Source: a virus. From it: DNA of 45,494 nt. This document shows, piece after piece, positions 31,750 to 40,657 of this stretch. The position numbers were made by a program, and so were the translations under genes. A model generated the notes under the pieces. That model had not been told where the DNA came from, did no database searches, and saw nothing but the letters and a program-made list of their open reading frames with translations. The stretch spans positions 1 to 45,494 of the IMG/VR virus record IMGVR_UViG_3300035698_025955. One strand, written 5' to 3'. Each line of letters begins with the position of its first letter. Positions within the stretch are counted from its first letter, which is position 1.

Positions 31750-33618
31750 ATGCAGGAACTAGAGAAAAACATACTTAGACATAAAGATTTATACTATAAG
31801 GGTACTCCAGAGATAACAGATAATGAATTTGATCTCTTAATGGAGCAGTTACCTGAAGATTCAGAATTAAAGCATATGGTTGGATATAGGGTATTAGATA
31901 GAGATAAAGTACAGCATAGTATTCCAATGGGCTCTTTAAACAAAATAAAGACATTAGAAGAACTGCAGGAGTGGATGATAGGTAGAGAAGGGCATACAAT
32001 CTTTGCTATGCCGAAATATGATGGCGGATCTGTTTATTTTAAAGTGTTTAAAGGAGAACTTGTTCAAGCAATTACAAGAGGGGATGGGGAATTTGGTGTT
32101 GATTGCACCCTTAAGCTTCAAAAAGCAGTATCTAAGAATCCATTTTTTAAAGATAAAACTATTGAAACAAGAGGTGAAGTAGTTGTATCAAATATTGACT
32201 GGGAAGTATTACGTAAAATGCCAGGTTACAAAGCGCAGAGGAATTCAGCAAGCGGTATTTTAAACAGTAGTTTTATGGAAGGCAATAATCCATTATACGA
32301 CCTACTAACTATTAAACCTTTCTATCACGAGACAGAAGGTCTTCCAGACACAGATTTCTTTACCAGCTTTGGTAACGTAAAAGCAGAAGAGATATTTGAA
32401 TTATTACCTTCTGTATTTGAGAACGCTAACGGAATGCTATTAGCTGATGGAGTTGTATTAGTTGATAAAGATGATACTCTTGTTTATGATAAGAATATGT
32501 ACCCGTCAAATCAAATTGCTGTTAAGTTTAAAGATGAAGAGGCTACTGCAACTATCAAAGAGATTGAATGGGAAGTTTCCAGGCACGGTAAGCTAGCGCC
32601 AGTTGTAGTATTTACAGAAGCAATATTTCTTGACGGGGCTGAGATAAATAGAGCTACTGCTCATAATGCTTCAATGCTTGCTACTAAAGGTATAGGACCT
32701 GGAGCTGAAGTTACAGTTGTCCGATCAGGTAAAGTTATTCCCTACATTCAGGATGTAACAAAACCTATTGCAGATGTTCCATTACCTAACTTATGTCCTT
32801 CGTGTAAGGCCGAAACTATTGTTGAAGGTGTAGAGCTAATGTGCTCCAACAAGACTTGCTTCGCTCGGATCTTGAAGTATAATGCATTCTTTTTTGAAAG
32901 CCTGGGGGTAGAAGGATTTAGTGCTTCTACTTTCGAGCAGTTATACTATGCAGGGTTTGAAGATATTATAGATTATTTTGAATTTGATACACTGCAACTT
33001 GCCTTAGAGATACTACCGGGATGGCAAGATAAGAAGATTGCTAAACTAATCGGTGAGTTGAAGAAAGCGAAGAAGCCAACAGAAGCTAAGTTTTTAAAAG
33101 CTCTTGGTATTAAAGGTATAGGAGAATCACTTTGGAAGACAATACTTGCAGAAATACCTTTTAATCAGCTACTTCCAGCCTTGGGTACTCAAAGTCTGCT
33201 TCAAGTTAAACTTCGTAACGTTGAGGGTATATCAGTCGGCAGAGCAGAAACTATTGAAAACGAGCTTGATAATCTCAGCGACTTAATAAATAATCTGTTA
33301 ATTGCAATAACACCTAAGGCAGAAGTGTTTAAGATAAGTGAGATGCTTGCAGGGTTTACAGTATGCATTACAGGTAAAACATACCAGTACGCAAGGGATA
33401 AATTTATTAAGCTTATCAAAGAGTACGGAGGAAAACACTCTACTACTAAATTCGATGTACTAATTACTAATACACAAGATAAGACAGCAAAGCGTACAAA
33501 GGCGGAAGAGATTGGCGCATTGATAGTAACTGAGGAAGAGTTCTTCAACGTATTTAATGGACTGTCTGAGGATGCCAATAAAGAATATATAATGGACTTG
33601 TTAAGTAATGGCATATAA
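31750..33618 (+). CDS. ligA: NAD-dependent DNA ligase
   Basis: The protein has the complete LigA layout. Domain Ia (HKDLYYKGTPEITDNEFDLL) binds NAD. The adenylation site is K89 in KYDGG. The OB-fold follows, then a zinc finger with C349, C352, C365 and C370, a helix-hairpin-helix region (KALGIKGIGES, RNVEGISVGRAE), and a C-terminal BRCT domain (AGFTVCITGKT ... KFDVLITN). At 622 residues it is slightly shorter than bacterial LigA (about 670). It joins nicks in phage DNA. The start follows an AAGGAGATG context. It overlaps the next gene by 11 nt. Confidence 0.96.
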   Translation: MQELEKNILRHKDLYYKGTPEITDNEFDLLMEQLPEDSELKHMVGYRVLDRDKVQHSIPMGSLNKIKTLEELQEWMIGREGHTIFAMPKYDGGSVYFKVFKGELVQAITRGDGEFGVDCTLKLQKAVSKNPFFKDKTIETRGEVVVSNIDWEVLRKMPGYKAQRNSASGILNSSFMEGNNPLYDLLTIKPFYHETEGLPDTDFFTSFGNVKAEEIFELLPSVFENANGMLLADGVVLVDKDDTLVYDKNMYPSNQIAVKFKDEEATATIKEIEWEVSRHGKLAPVVVFTEAIFLDGAEINRATAHNASMLATKGIGPGAEVTVVRSGKVIPYIQDVTKPIADVPLPNLCPSCKAETIVEGVELMCSNKTCFARILKYNAFFFESLGVEGFSASTFEQLYYAGFEDIIDYFEFDTLQLALEILPGWQDKKIAKLIGELKKAKKPTEAKFLKALGIKGIGESLWKTILAEIPFNQLLPALGTQSLLQVKLRNVEGISVGRAETIENELDNLSDLINNLLIAITPKAEVFKISEMLAGFTVCITGKTYQYARDKFIKLIKEYGGKHSTTKFDVLITNTQDKTAKRTKAEEIGALIVTEEEFFNVFNGLSEDANKEYIMDLLSNGI

Positions 33619-33886
33619 ATACAGCAAAGATAATTGCAGCGGACACTACTATTATGAAATATACGCTGGCGCACTAAGGAGTGATAAAAATACTGGCTGG
33701 GGTAGAATTGAATATGTTGCTATATGTCCCAAATGCGGTACTGTGCTAAGGCACCAACAGGCTTCAAATATGCTACAGCTTCAAAGACTTGCGGAAGTAA
33801 CTCCCTCGGCGGAGGCAAGAGAAGAATATAGTAAACTATACCCTAAAAACTTTGATGTAATATCAGTAGGTAGAAAGAGGAGATAA
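33608..33886 (+). CDS. Small zinc-ribbon-type protein, 92 aa
   Basis: One CPKC pair (ICPKCGTVLRH) near residue 40 and an N-terminal CSGHYYYEI block suggest a small metal-binding fold. The ATG lies within the end of the ligase gene. No family named. Confidence 0.55.
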   Translation: MAYKYSKDNCSGHYYYEIYAGALRSDKNTGWGRIEYVAICPKCGTVLRHQQASNMLQLQRLAEVTPSAEAREEYSKLYPKNFDVISVGRKRR

Positions 33887-33889
33887 ATA

Positions 33890-34297
33890 ATGATTAAGGT
33901 AGAGACACATCAGAATTATATTAATAAAGTAACAATGGATGAAAATCTTCAAGAAAGATGGGCAGCTAGAATAGGTCATTTAGTACTGTCAAAAGATATT
34001 ACTATCCCTAAGTTAGATCTGTGGAGTAAGAGAGCTAATAAGAATACAACACTACATGCATTGAATGAATCAGATATTATATTTCTAGGTACAGAGTTTA
34101 AAGATAAGTTCTATTGGATACCTAGAATGGGTGATCTAATCGACATGATCCAAGACGTAACAGGTGTCAGTATTGTAGATATATTCGACAGACTGAACGC
34201 TAAACTAAAAGGTATGGCTACAGGCGAAGGGAAATCGGAAGTATCCAAGACTGTTGAGGAGCACCTATACGACACTTTAGAACTTTATTTACCCTAG
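33890..34297 (+). CDS. Uncharacterised protein, 135 aa
   Basis: The start follows GAGGAG. The protein is mostly helical after a short beta section (KFYWIPRMGDLIDMIQDV). The last 30 residues are acidic helix. No family is recognised. A short 53-nt gap follows with GTTATACTAG, an AT-rich promoter-like stretch. Confidence 0.65.
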   Translation: MIKVETHQNYINKVTMDENLQERWAARIGHLVLSKDITIPKLDLWSKRANKNTTLHALNESDIIFLGTEFKDKFYWIPRMGDLIDMIQDVTGVSIVDIFDRLNAKLKGMATGEGKSEVSKTVEEHLYDTLELYLP

Positions 34298-34350
34298 AAC
34301 TTTAAAGGAAAGAAAATGTTATACTAGTAAATTAGAACGGGGAGGTCTCT

Positions 34351-34659
34351 GTGTCAGAGAAAGTAAAATGTCCGATTTGTGGTGTAGAGAAGCAGAATCT
34401 TGGGTGGCATATACGCTCCGCTCATAATTTAACAAAAGCAGAATTCCAAACATTATACCCTGGAGTATTCCTGATATCTAAGAAAGCTCGGACTAGAATG
34501 AGTACTTCTGCTAAGAAGCAGTGGGAAGAGAACTACTTTGTTAAGAAGAGTTCCATACACAGTATTCAAGCTAGGCAAAAAGGCAAGGAGAATAGAGGAA
34601 AAAGCGCTTTGACAATGGAGGGCAGGTTTAAAAAGGGAAGGATTCTAAATAGTGTTTAA
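34351..34659 (+). CDS. Zinc-finger (C2H2-like, MucR/Ros-type) protein, 102 aa
   Basis: The GTG start has a strong GGGGAGG site. C7, C10, H20 and H25 (CPIC ... WHIRSAH) with HNLTKAEFQTLYPG form a single zinc finger like those in Ros/MucR-type and phage homing-endonuclease-associated proteins. The rest is basic (STSAKKQWEEN). It probably binds DNA. It overlaps the next gene by 8 nt. Confidence 0.65.
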   Translation: MSEKVKCPICGVEKQNLGWHIRSAHNLTKAEFQTLYPGVFLISKKARTRMSTSAKKQWEENYFVKKSSIHSIQARQKGKENRGKSALTMEGRFKKGRILNSV

Positions 34660-34996
34660 AGAAGCGTTGATGAAAGCTATTGATAAGAAGGGGATTACGT
34701 TAGAACAATATTACGATAAAATATATAAACCAGGAACACCGAGTAGTAGAGTACATATGTTTTTTAAAGTTGAAGCAATCCTTAAGAGTAAGTACATGTG
34801 GTCAAGACCTGATTTCATGTTTCAAGATATATTAAAAAAGGTATCCGAAGTGTTACCATTATACTATAAAAGTAATTATGCTTTAGAAAAGCAGTACGAT
34901 AAAATAACAAAGATACCTGGAAAGCTTGATCTATTCTACTATCTATTTAATTGGCTGCTAAGATTACATGAAGAAGTTTCTCAGGAAGGGGAGTAA
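34652..34996 (+). CDS. Uncharacterised protein, 114 aa
   Basis: The GTG start overlaps the preceding gene. The protein is helical with many aromatics (YYKSNYALEKQYDKI, LFYYLFNWLLRL). No membrane segment is certain. It ends 3 nt before the next start. Confidence 0.6.
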   Translation: MFKEALMKAIDKKGITLEQYYDKIYKPGTPSSRVHMFFKVEAILKSKYMWSRPDFMFQDILKKVSEVLPLYYKSNYALEKQYDKITKIPGKLDLFYYLFNWLLRLHEEVSQEGE

Positions 34997-34999
34997 TAA

Positions 35000-35893
35000 A
35001 TGCGCATTTTTTTAGGAAATTTGATTGAGGATGATAAGAGTTGGGATTTTATAAATAGAGTTGGTAAGGATGAGGTAAAAGCGATTGTATACGGAGAATC
35101 AAAGATAACAAAGTTCGACGTTTATACAAAAGTAAAGGATCTATCGTCCCTTAAGAAATGTACTGATGAACGCCTTACCTTCTACGGAGACTTCTCTATA
35201 CTTACAGATAAAGATTTAGATATTATAGAAAAATTAACTGCACTTGTATCTATACGGATAGTAGATATAATGGCAGTATACCCTAAATCATTTATGCTGC
35301 ATCCGACACTGTATAAAATGTACCTTACAAAGGAGATAAATGAGGACCTACATACTAAACAAACCAGAGTAACTCAGAGAGCTACTATAGTTGAACAGCC
35401 TTTGCAATTTGATTACAATTTCATCGGTCCTGTAACTAAGAGTTTAGATAAAGGAATTCTAATTATAGGAATGAATTCGGGATACATGGAAGCACTAGAG
35501 GAAGCAATACAGCAAATTGCTACAGTTAACGAGACTAAAACATTAGAGATATTCCTTCATAATCCAGATGTGACAAAAGAAGAAATGGGGCTCTTGAAAG
35601 GACTTTTTAGAGCTGCAGGTATTAGATATATGGTAGTAGATATTACAAACCATGAGTACATCGCAGATATCTTTACAAGTTCTTTTATTACACTAGATTT
35701 AAAAGGTCTATTTATGTATAAAGCCGCTTGTTTCTATTATAGAAGTCTTTATAACAATAATTTTGGATGCTTAAACTTAGATAACTTAGTTACACTATGG
35801 AAGTACACCTACTTTAAAATGGAAGCTGTTAATACCCAGCATAAAGAGTATGCGAAGATTTACCTCGCAGGAACTGCAAAAGGAAATGTGTAA
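35000..35893 (+). CDS. Uncharacterised protein, 297 aa
   Basis: Residues about 140-240 show a Rossmann-like alternation of strands and helices: KGILIIGMNSGYMEALEEAI, LEIFLHNPDVTKEEM and RYMVVDITNHEY. The first 120 residues have two further alpha/beta repeats. A nucleotide-binding or DNA-processing role is possible, but no catalytic motif is seen. It overlaps the nuclease gene by 1 nt. Confidence 0.6.
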   Translation: MRIFLGNLIEDDKSWDFINRVGKDEVKAIVYGESKITKFDVYTKVKDLSSLKKCTDERLTFYGDFSILTDKDLDIIEKLTALVSIRIVDIMAVYPKSFMLHPTLYKMYLTKEINEDLHTKQTRVTQRATIVEQPLQFDYNFIGPVTKSLDKGILIIGMNSGYMEALEEAIQQIATVNETKTLEIFLHNPDVTKEEMGLLKGLFRAAGIRYMVVDITNHEYIADIFTSSFITLDLKGLFMYKAACFYYRSLYNNNFGCLNLDNLVTLWKYTYFKMEAVNTQHKEYAKIYLAGTAKGNV

Positions 35894-36396
35894 TGACGAA
35901 CGGTAGAACCAAGGGAAGTGAGTTTGAGAGAAAATTATCCAAGCTCTTCTCTGAGTGGTCCGGTCTAACATTACGTAGAACACCTCTCTCAGGAGGCTTT
36001 GCAAAAGAAGGAAATGCCTTTACAGGGGATATTACAACAGTAAACAAAGAAGATTTCTTTCCTTTCGGAATTGAAGCTAAAAAGCAAGAGGGGTGGATTC
36101 TAGATAATTTATTTAATAAAAAAAATATTATCTTTAATTGGTGGAAACAGTGCTCAGATGATTGCAAGGGTAAGAAGCTCTATCCTATATTAGTATTCTC
36201 TAGAAATAGAGCACCTATTTACTTTATGACTACTGTAGATATTATACTTGAAGAGTTTACTAAGTTTGATATAGATTTCTTCGAGCTTGAACATATGCTG
36301 TACAATAATAAATTCTACATTGGCAAGCTAGACGATTTTCTAGGAAGCTTAGATTTTCAAAGTATTAAGACTATGGAGTATACACATGAAGCCTAG
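35893..36396 (+). CDS. PD-(D/E)xK nuclease, Holliday-junction-resolvase-like
   Basis: The pattern KGSEFERKLSKLFSEW at the start (with E10), RRTPLSGG, D46 (TGDIT) and E61-A-K63 (IEAKK) is the PD-(D/E)xK core, in the order found in archaeal-type Holliday junction resolvases and related phage nucleases. Length 167 fits. A junction resolvase next to the packaging genes would clear branched DNA before packaging, as T4 gp49 does. That role is inferred from position. It overlaps the next gene by 11 nt. Confidence 0.75.
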   Translation: MTNGRTKGSEFERKLSKLFSEWSGLTLRRTPLSGGFAKEGNAFTGDITTVNKEDFFPFGIEAKKQEGWILDNLFNKKNIIFNWWKQCSDDCKGKKLYPILVFSRNRAPIYFMTTVDIILEEFTKFDIDFFELEHMLYNNKFYIGKLDDFLGSLDFQSIKTMEYTHEA

Positions 36397-37012
36397 GGTA
36401 TTATTCGACCCAGACGCTTTTTACAATGCAGTATTGTTATGCAGAGATGAACCTTCCGAGGGATATGATTTAGTTTATACTTTATCTCGTCCTGTAATGG
36501 AATGGCTTTACTTCTCGAAGTACCTAAGTGGTGAAGATCATATGGAAGATTTATTCTCAGAGGCGCATATTGCTATCTACAAAGAGTTCATATTAAAAGA
36601 AAGAGATATGGATGGTATAAAGAGTATGTTTAATTTCATTGCCACTGTTATTGAAAGAGCTTTCGGTGAGTATCTAAATATTCAGAAGAAGCACAATCTA
36701 AGCACTATTAATACAGTAGAACTAGAAGGATTATGGAAAGCACGCTATAGACCGAAAAGATATACAGTTAACGAGTTACTACTTATATATAACAGAGCAT
36801 TAAAAAATGTAAGATTTAAAAACAAAGAATTGCTAGTTTGTAAATATTTACTATTCCTGCAGATATTCGATAGAAGAAGGTTAGAATTCAAGTTGCCTGA
36901 AATAGTAACGCATCCGAATAATGACTTTTTTAAAAACTATGTTAAGGTATTGCAGTACCACACGATTCAGATTCTAATCAAGGAGGAAGTTATATGCCAC
37001 GCGAAATTTTAA
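36386..37012 (+). CDS. Weakly sigma-like protein, 208 aa
   Basis: Residues about 55-98 (MEDLFSEAHIAIYKEFI ... FIATVIERAFGEYL) resemble sigma-70 region 2 in the spacing of acidic and hydrophobic residues, and the C-terminal 90 residues are helical. The match is weaker than that of the gene at 9057. Its place just before the terminase genes would suit a late-gene regulator. Alternatively it is an unrelated helical protein. Confidence 0.45.
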   Translation: MKPRVLFDPDAFYNAVLLCRDEPSEGYDLVYTLSRPVMEWLYFSKYLSGEDHMEDLFSEAHIAIYKEFILKERDMDGIKSMFNFIATVIERAFGEYLNIQKKHNLSTINTVELEGLWKARYRPKRYTVNELLLIYNRALKNVRFKNKELLVCKYLLFLQIFDRRRLEFKLPEIVTHPNNDFFKNYVKVLQYHTIQILIKEEVICHAKF

Positions 37013-37446
37013 GCTTACCAATAAAAGAGCTTATTCTCTACAGTTTATCCCAAAGATCTTTATTGCTAGAGTTGTTCACAATATTAGGAACACAATCAAC
37101 ATTAAAGATAATTTCTTATTTCGGAGGAACAGAAATAAAATTACCTACGAAATACGAGATTCAAAAACAGATTAAAGAAGTTTTAATATACAAAATGTAT
37201 AAAGAAAAAAAATCAATCATATCTATTGCAACTCATTTTAAGATGAATGAGGAAGATGTGCAGAATTGCATTAAGAAAGTAGAGGTTCTTGCACAGAAGA
37301 TTGAACTAGAAAAGACTAAGGCAGGCACTGAGGATATGTCGAAGAAAGAATTAGAAGATTTTATACTTTCTCTAGAAGGGGAAGATTACGAAGATTATGA
37401 ACACCATACAGATAATACAATTGAAGAATTTGAAGGAACAATGTAA
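36994..37446 (+). CDS. Mor-like helix-turn-helix protein
   Basis: Residues about 25-90 (LGTQSTLKIISYFGGTEIKLPTK then SIISIATHFKMNEEDVQNCIKKV) follow the Mor/C activator layout: a beta hairpin with GG, then an HTH with SIxxIAxxFxMxExxV. The C-terminal 50 residues are acidic and disordered. It could be a transcription activator or a DNA-binding factor linked to packaging. It overlaps its neighbours on both sides. Confidence 0.6.
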   Translation: MPREILSLPIKELILYSLSQRSLLLELFTILGTQSTLKIISYFGGTEIKLPTKYEIQKQIKEVLIYKMYKEKKSIISIATHFKMNEEDVQNCIKKVEVLAQKIELEKTKAGTEDMSKKELEDFILSLEGEDYEDYEHHTDNTIEEFEGTM

Positions 37447-38042
37447 TGAGAAATTATACCTTAGATGATAGAACACAGTCTTATGAAGAGACAATTCCTA
37501 AGGAGTATTCTTTGGAAGAAGTGTCTGAAAGTTTAGTTCCTGATACTTCTACTTTTAGTGAAGACGATAAGCTCTTAATATCTTTTGCGTTGGATAGAAG
37601 AGATATGTCTCCTGATGCAGTACCGCAGGTTAATACTTTTAAGAGAGTAAGTGTATTCAAAGAGGGATTAAAACTTGCACAAGTGAAGACAATAGCTACT
37701 CTCATGGAAAGGCTAGATGTATTTGAAACGGAGATGCTAAAAAGAGTTAAGATAGGTGGTGCTGCTGTTTCAGATAAAGATCTTATTCAGATGTATAAAC
37801 AGCTACAGGATAATTTAAAACTTCAATTGGAAGGATTAAACGATGCTGTTAAGGGTAACCTTCTTAATCCAAATGGTGTTGCTATCAGCCAAACTAATAT
37901 TAATCAGACTAATATTTCTCAGAATAATGACGCCTCTCATATGCAAGTGTCAGAAGATATTCAGGGAATTGTAAAAGATCGAACTAAGAGAAGACGTGTA
38001 ATTACACTATTCGAAAATATACTAGAGCAATCAAGGGAATAA
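37446..38042 (+). CDS. Probable terminase small subunit
   Basis: This 198-residue protein is assigned by place, directly before and overlapping terL by 1 nt. It has an acidic N-terminus, a helical middle (VFKEGLKLAQVKTIATLMERLDVFE), an Asn/Gln/Ser-rich linker (about 145-165) and a basic C-terminal helix (KDRTKRRRVITLFENI). No HTH is obvious, as in many T4-like small terminases. Confidence 0.5.
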   Translation: MRNYTLDDRTQSYEETIPKEYSLEEVSESLVPDTSTFSEDDKLLISFALDRRDMSPDAVPQVNTFKRVSVFKEGLKLAQVKTIATLMERLDVFETEMLKRVKIGGAAVSDKDLIQMYKQLQDNLKLQLEGLNDAVKGNLLNPNGVAISQTNINQTNISQNNDASHMQVSEDIQGIVKDRTKRRRVITLFENILEQSRE

Positions 38043-40087
38043 TGCTTAACCTAGAACAAGAGGCCTTTAAGAAAGCACTTACAGAAATGATTCCAGATGT
38101 TGATATTGATTTACTTGACACTCTCGAAGAAGATGAAATATTTGCTATTAAGAGTATGATGCAGGAAATGCATAAGGGCGGCGAATCACTTTTATATAAA
38201 AATTTAAAAGATCTAGACTGGAGAGAAACTCCGGTTGATCCAGAGACTTTTCTTATGGATCCATATTATATGGGCACGATGGGCAAATCCCTTTATCCTA
38301 AGCTACGAGAGCACTTCATAAACATATTTTCTAGAAGTGATATAGTAGAGATAATCTTAACAGGATCTATTGGGTACGGAAAGGATTACCTATCTACAAT
38401 TATATTAAGTAGAATGTTATATGAAATATCTTGTTTAAATAACCCACATGCTTTTCTAGGTATCGCTGAGAATACTCCTATTGTTATGTCAATATTAAAT
38501 GTTACAGGAGCTAAATCATCTGAGTACTTTGATAATATGAAAGCCTTAGTTGATACCAGTGCCTATTTTACAAAAACATTCCCTAGAAATACTAGAGTAA
38601 ATACAGAGCTCAGGTTTCCAAACAGAATTACATTTATGAACGCTGGTTCAACTGAACTAGGTGCAATAGGGTCTAACGTATTATGTTGTGTAATGAACGA
38701 GCTGAACTTTATGCAGAAGAGTAAAACATCTGCTAGAAAAAGAGCAGGTGAAGAAGAATACGATAGAGCTCTTGAATTATACGATAATATTATGAACAGA
38801 TTAAAATCAAGATTTATGTTTGCTGGTAAGGCTTTAGGTAAAGTACTGCTAATATCCTCAAGGGCTGACCCAGATACTTTCTTAGAGAAGCATATTTTAT
38901 CTAAGGAAGACGACCCTACTGCATATATAATAGACCATAAAACTTGGGATGTTAAAGACGCCTCAGTTTTTGGTAAAAAATGGTTCTATGTATCTCTTGG
39001 TGATTCTGTAACTTTGCCTACGGTTACACAACCGGAGGATGCAGAAGAATGGTCAGAGAAGTGGGAGGCTGAGCAAGCTACTATTGATAAGCCTAGAGAT
39101 GAGACTATTCTAAAAGTACCTCATATCTACTTAGATTCTTTTACGAAAAATATTTACTCTGCTTTGAGGGATATTGCAGGTAAGGCGACTAGGAGTTTAA
39201 ATACTTTCATCATTAATAGAGATAAGCTAGCTAAAGCATTTAATGTTATACCTAATCCAGATCCTATTGTGCAACATAATGAATCTATGCTGAAAGCTGT
39301 GAAGAAATCTTGTCTTACTAAACTAACTACTAACTTTCATGACGGGTTTAAAGTAAACAAAAAATTACTTCTATCAGCCTTTGCAGAAGTACCAAGATTT
39401 GTGCATATTGATCTAGCTTTAAAAGGTGGAATCGGTGGTGATAGTGCAGGTTTTGCGATGGGGTGCTTTGCGGGATATAAAACTATTACAAGAATGACTG
39501 ATGATGGAATGGTGGAAGAGCAGATTCCTAAGGTGCATGTAGATTTTACATTTGAGATACATGTTAATCCCCATACTCATGAGATCAACTTTTCAGATAT
39601 AAGGCAGTTCATATATGCCTTAACCAAAATGGGTATTATAATTAAGTTTATAACACTTGATTCATTTCAATCAGCTGACTTTAGACAACTACTTGAAGCA
39701 AAAGGGTATAATGTAGATCTTTTCTCACTTGATAGAACACCTGAAGGTCCCAATATTTTTAAAAATTTTATACTAGAGGAAGTAATTGATATTCCATATC
39801 ATAAAAAAGCGTATGAGGAAGCGATGCACTTAGTTAGAGACTCTAAGACAGGTAAGGTGGACCATCTACCTAACAAGTCAAAAGACATATGCGATGCTCT
39901 TGCAGGGGTTTGTAAATTAATTATGGATAATTACAAATCTAATCCTATTCTAATATCTCCAGAAGTGTCTGATGAGCTAATTAAAGTTGAGACTACGGAT
40001 ACAAAATTCCAAGAGCCTGAATTTTATGTTAATGATGCTGATCTAAGTGAAACAGATAGATTCGAAAAAGCTATCTTTTTAGGATAG
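38042..40087 (+). CDS. terL: Terminase large subunit
   Basis: The motor that packages DNA. Walker A is TGSIGYGKD at residues 107-115, with Asp in place of the usual Ser/Thr after GK, and Walker B ends in VMNE with E220. The nuclease domain follows, with FVHIDLALKGGIGGDSAG, ITLDSFQSADF and KSKDICDALAGV supplying the three acidic positions expected in the RNase H fold. Length 681 is within the range of large-phage TerL. It is the last plus-strand gene. Its stop lies inside a hairpin that is shared with the convergent peptidase gene. Confidence 0.92.
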   Translation: MLNLEQEAFKKALTEMIPDVDIDLLDTLEEDEIFAIKSMMQEMHKGGESLLYKNLKDLDWRETPVDPETFLMDPYYMGTMGKSLYPKLREHFINIFSRSDIVEIILTGSIGYGKDYLSTIILSRMLYEISCLNNPHAFLGIAENTPIVMSILNVTGAKSSEYFDNMKALVDTSAYFTKTFPRNTRVNTELRFPNRITFMNAGSTELGAIGSNVLCCVMNELNFMQKSKTSARKRAGEEEYDRALELYDNIMNRLKSRFMFAGKALGKVLLISSRADPDTFLEKHILSKEDDPTAYIIDHKTWDVKDASVFGKKWFYVSLGDSVTLPTVTQPEDAEEWSEKWEAEQATIDKPRDETILKVPHIYLDSFTKNIYSALRDIAGKATRSLNTFIINRDKLAKAFNVIPNPDPIVQHNESMLKAVKKSCLTKLTTNFHDGFKVNKKLLLSAFAEVPRFVHIDLALKGGIGGDSAGFAMGCFAGYKTITRMTDDGMVEEQIPKVHVDFTFEIHVNPHTHEINFSDIRQFIYALTKMGIIIKFITLDSFQSADFRQLLEAKGYNVDLFSLDRTPEGPNIFKNFILEEVIDIPYHKKAYEEAMHLVRDSKTGKVDHLPNKSKDICDALAGVCKLIMDNYKSNPILISPEVSDELIKVETTDTKFQEPEFYVNDADLSETDRFEKAIFLG

Positions 40088-40090
40088 CTT
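40064..40090. terminator. Hairpin between convergent terL and peptidase genes
   Basis: AAGCTATC (40068-40075) pairs with GATAGCTT (40083-40090). Read on the minus strand the stem is followed by a T-run, so it is a good terminator for the minus-strand genes; on the plus strand the T-run is absent. Both genes' stop codons lie within this hairpin. Confidence 0.7.
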
Positions 40091-40645
40091 AACTCTATAT
40101 TTCTTAAGTACCTTTGATTTACCTAGATCACTTGGAGTAGTATTCATTGGATGAATACCTGGAGAGATATCAATCCCTTCAGAAGCAAACCCAGTAGTAT
40201 TCAGTTCTGTGCAGTAGAAACGGTTTGGATCATTATGCTTAGGTTTCTTTCTACGAATACCTGTCCAGCCAAACAATATTCCTACCCATACTTGAAAGAA
40301 GGGTTTTAAATCATACTTACATTTCTTATCCGCCTTATCTTGATGCCAAACAGTTATCTTATCTATAGTTGCTTCTAGTATGCCTCTGCCGTCTGAGTAT
40401 TCATATCTGCCGATAACAATATAAGGAAGCCATTTAGGATTAAGAGCTTTCTCAACTACACCGGCTTGTATATGACTTTCTATGATTCTCATAAGGCCTT
40501 TATAGTAGGAGCCGTGAGAAAAGTATCCGTCACTAAAGAACGCTATTGCGTGCCCTAGCCAGTCCCCTTTTAAAGGTGGGTATAGTAACTCATCTCCTTT
40601 TTTTAAGTCTGTCTCTGGTAGTTTATTGTATTTACTTTTTCTCAT
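40079..40645 (-). CDS. Permuted NlpC/P60-like (YiiX/YebB type) cysteine peptidase or amidase
   Basis: GDWLGHAIAFFSD (27-39), H44 in FSHGSYY, ESHIQAGVV and C145 in FYCTEL have the order of permuted papain-like enzymes of the YiiX/YebB group, where His comes before Cys. Such enzymes cut peptidoglycan peptides or lipids. In a phage it may act in lysis or cell-wall penetration. It is convergent with terL and overlaps it by 9 nt. The start follows AAGGAGGC. No signal peptide. Confidence 0.75.
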   Translation of the reverse strand: MRKSKYNKLPETDLKKGDELLYPPLKGDWLGHAIAFFSDGYFSHGSYYKGLMRIIESHIQAGVVEKALNPKWLPYIVIGRYEYSDGRGILEATIDKITVWHQDKADKKCKYDLKPFFQVWVGILFGWTGIRRKKPKHNDPNRFYCTELNTTGFASEGIDISPGIHPMNTTPSDLGKSKVLKKYRVKLS

Positions 40646-40657
40646 CCTACTGCCTCC

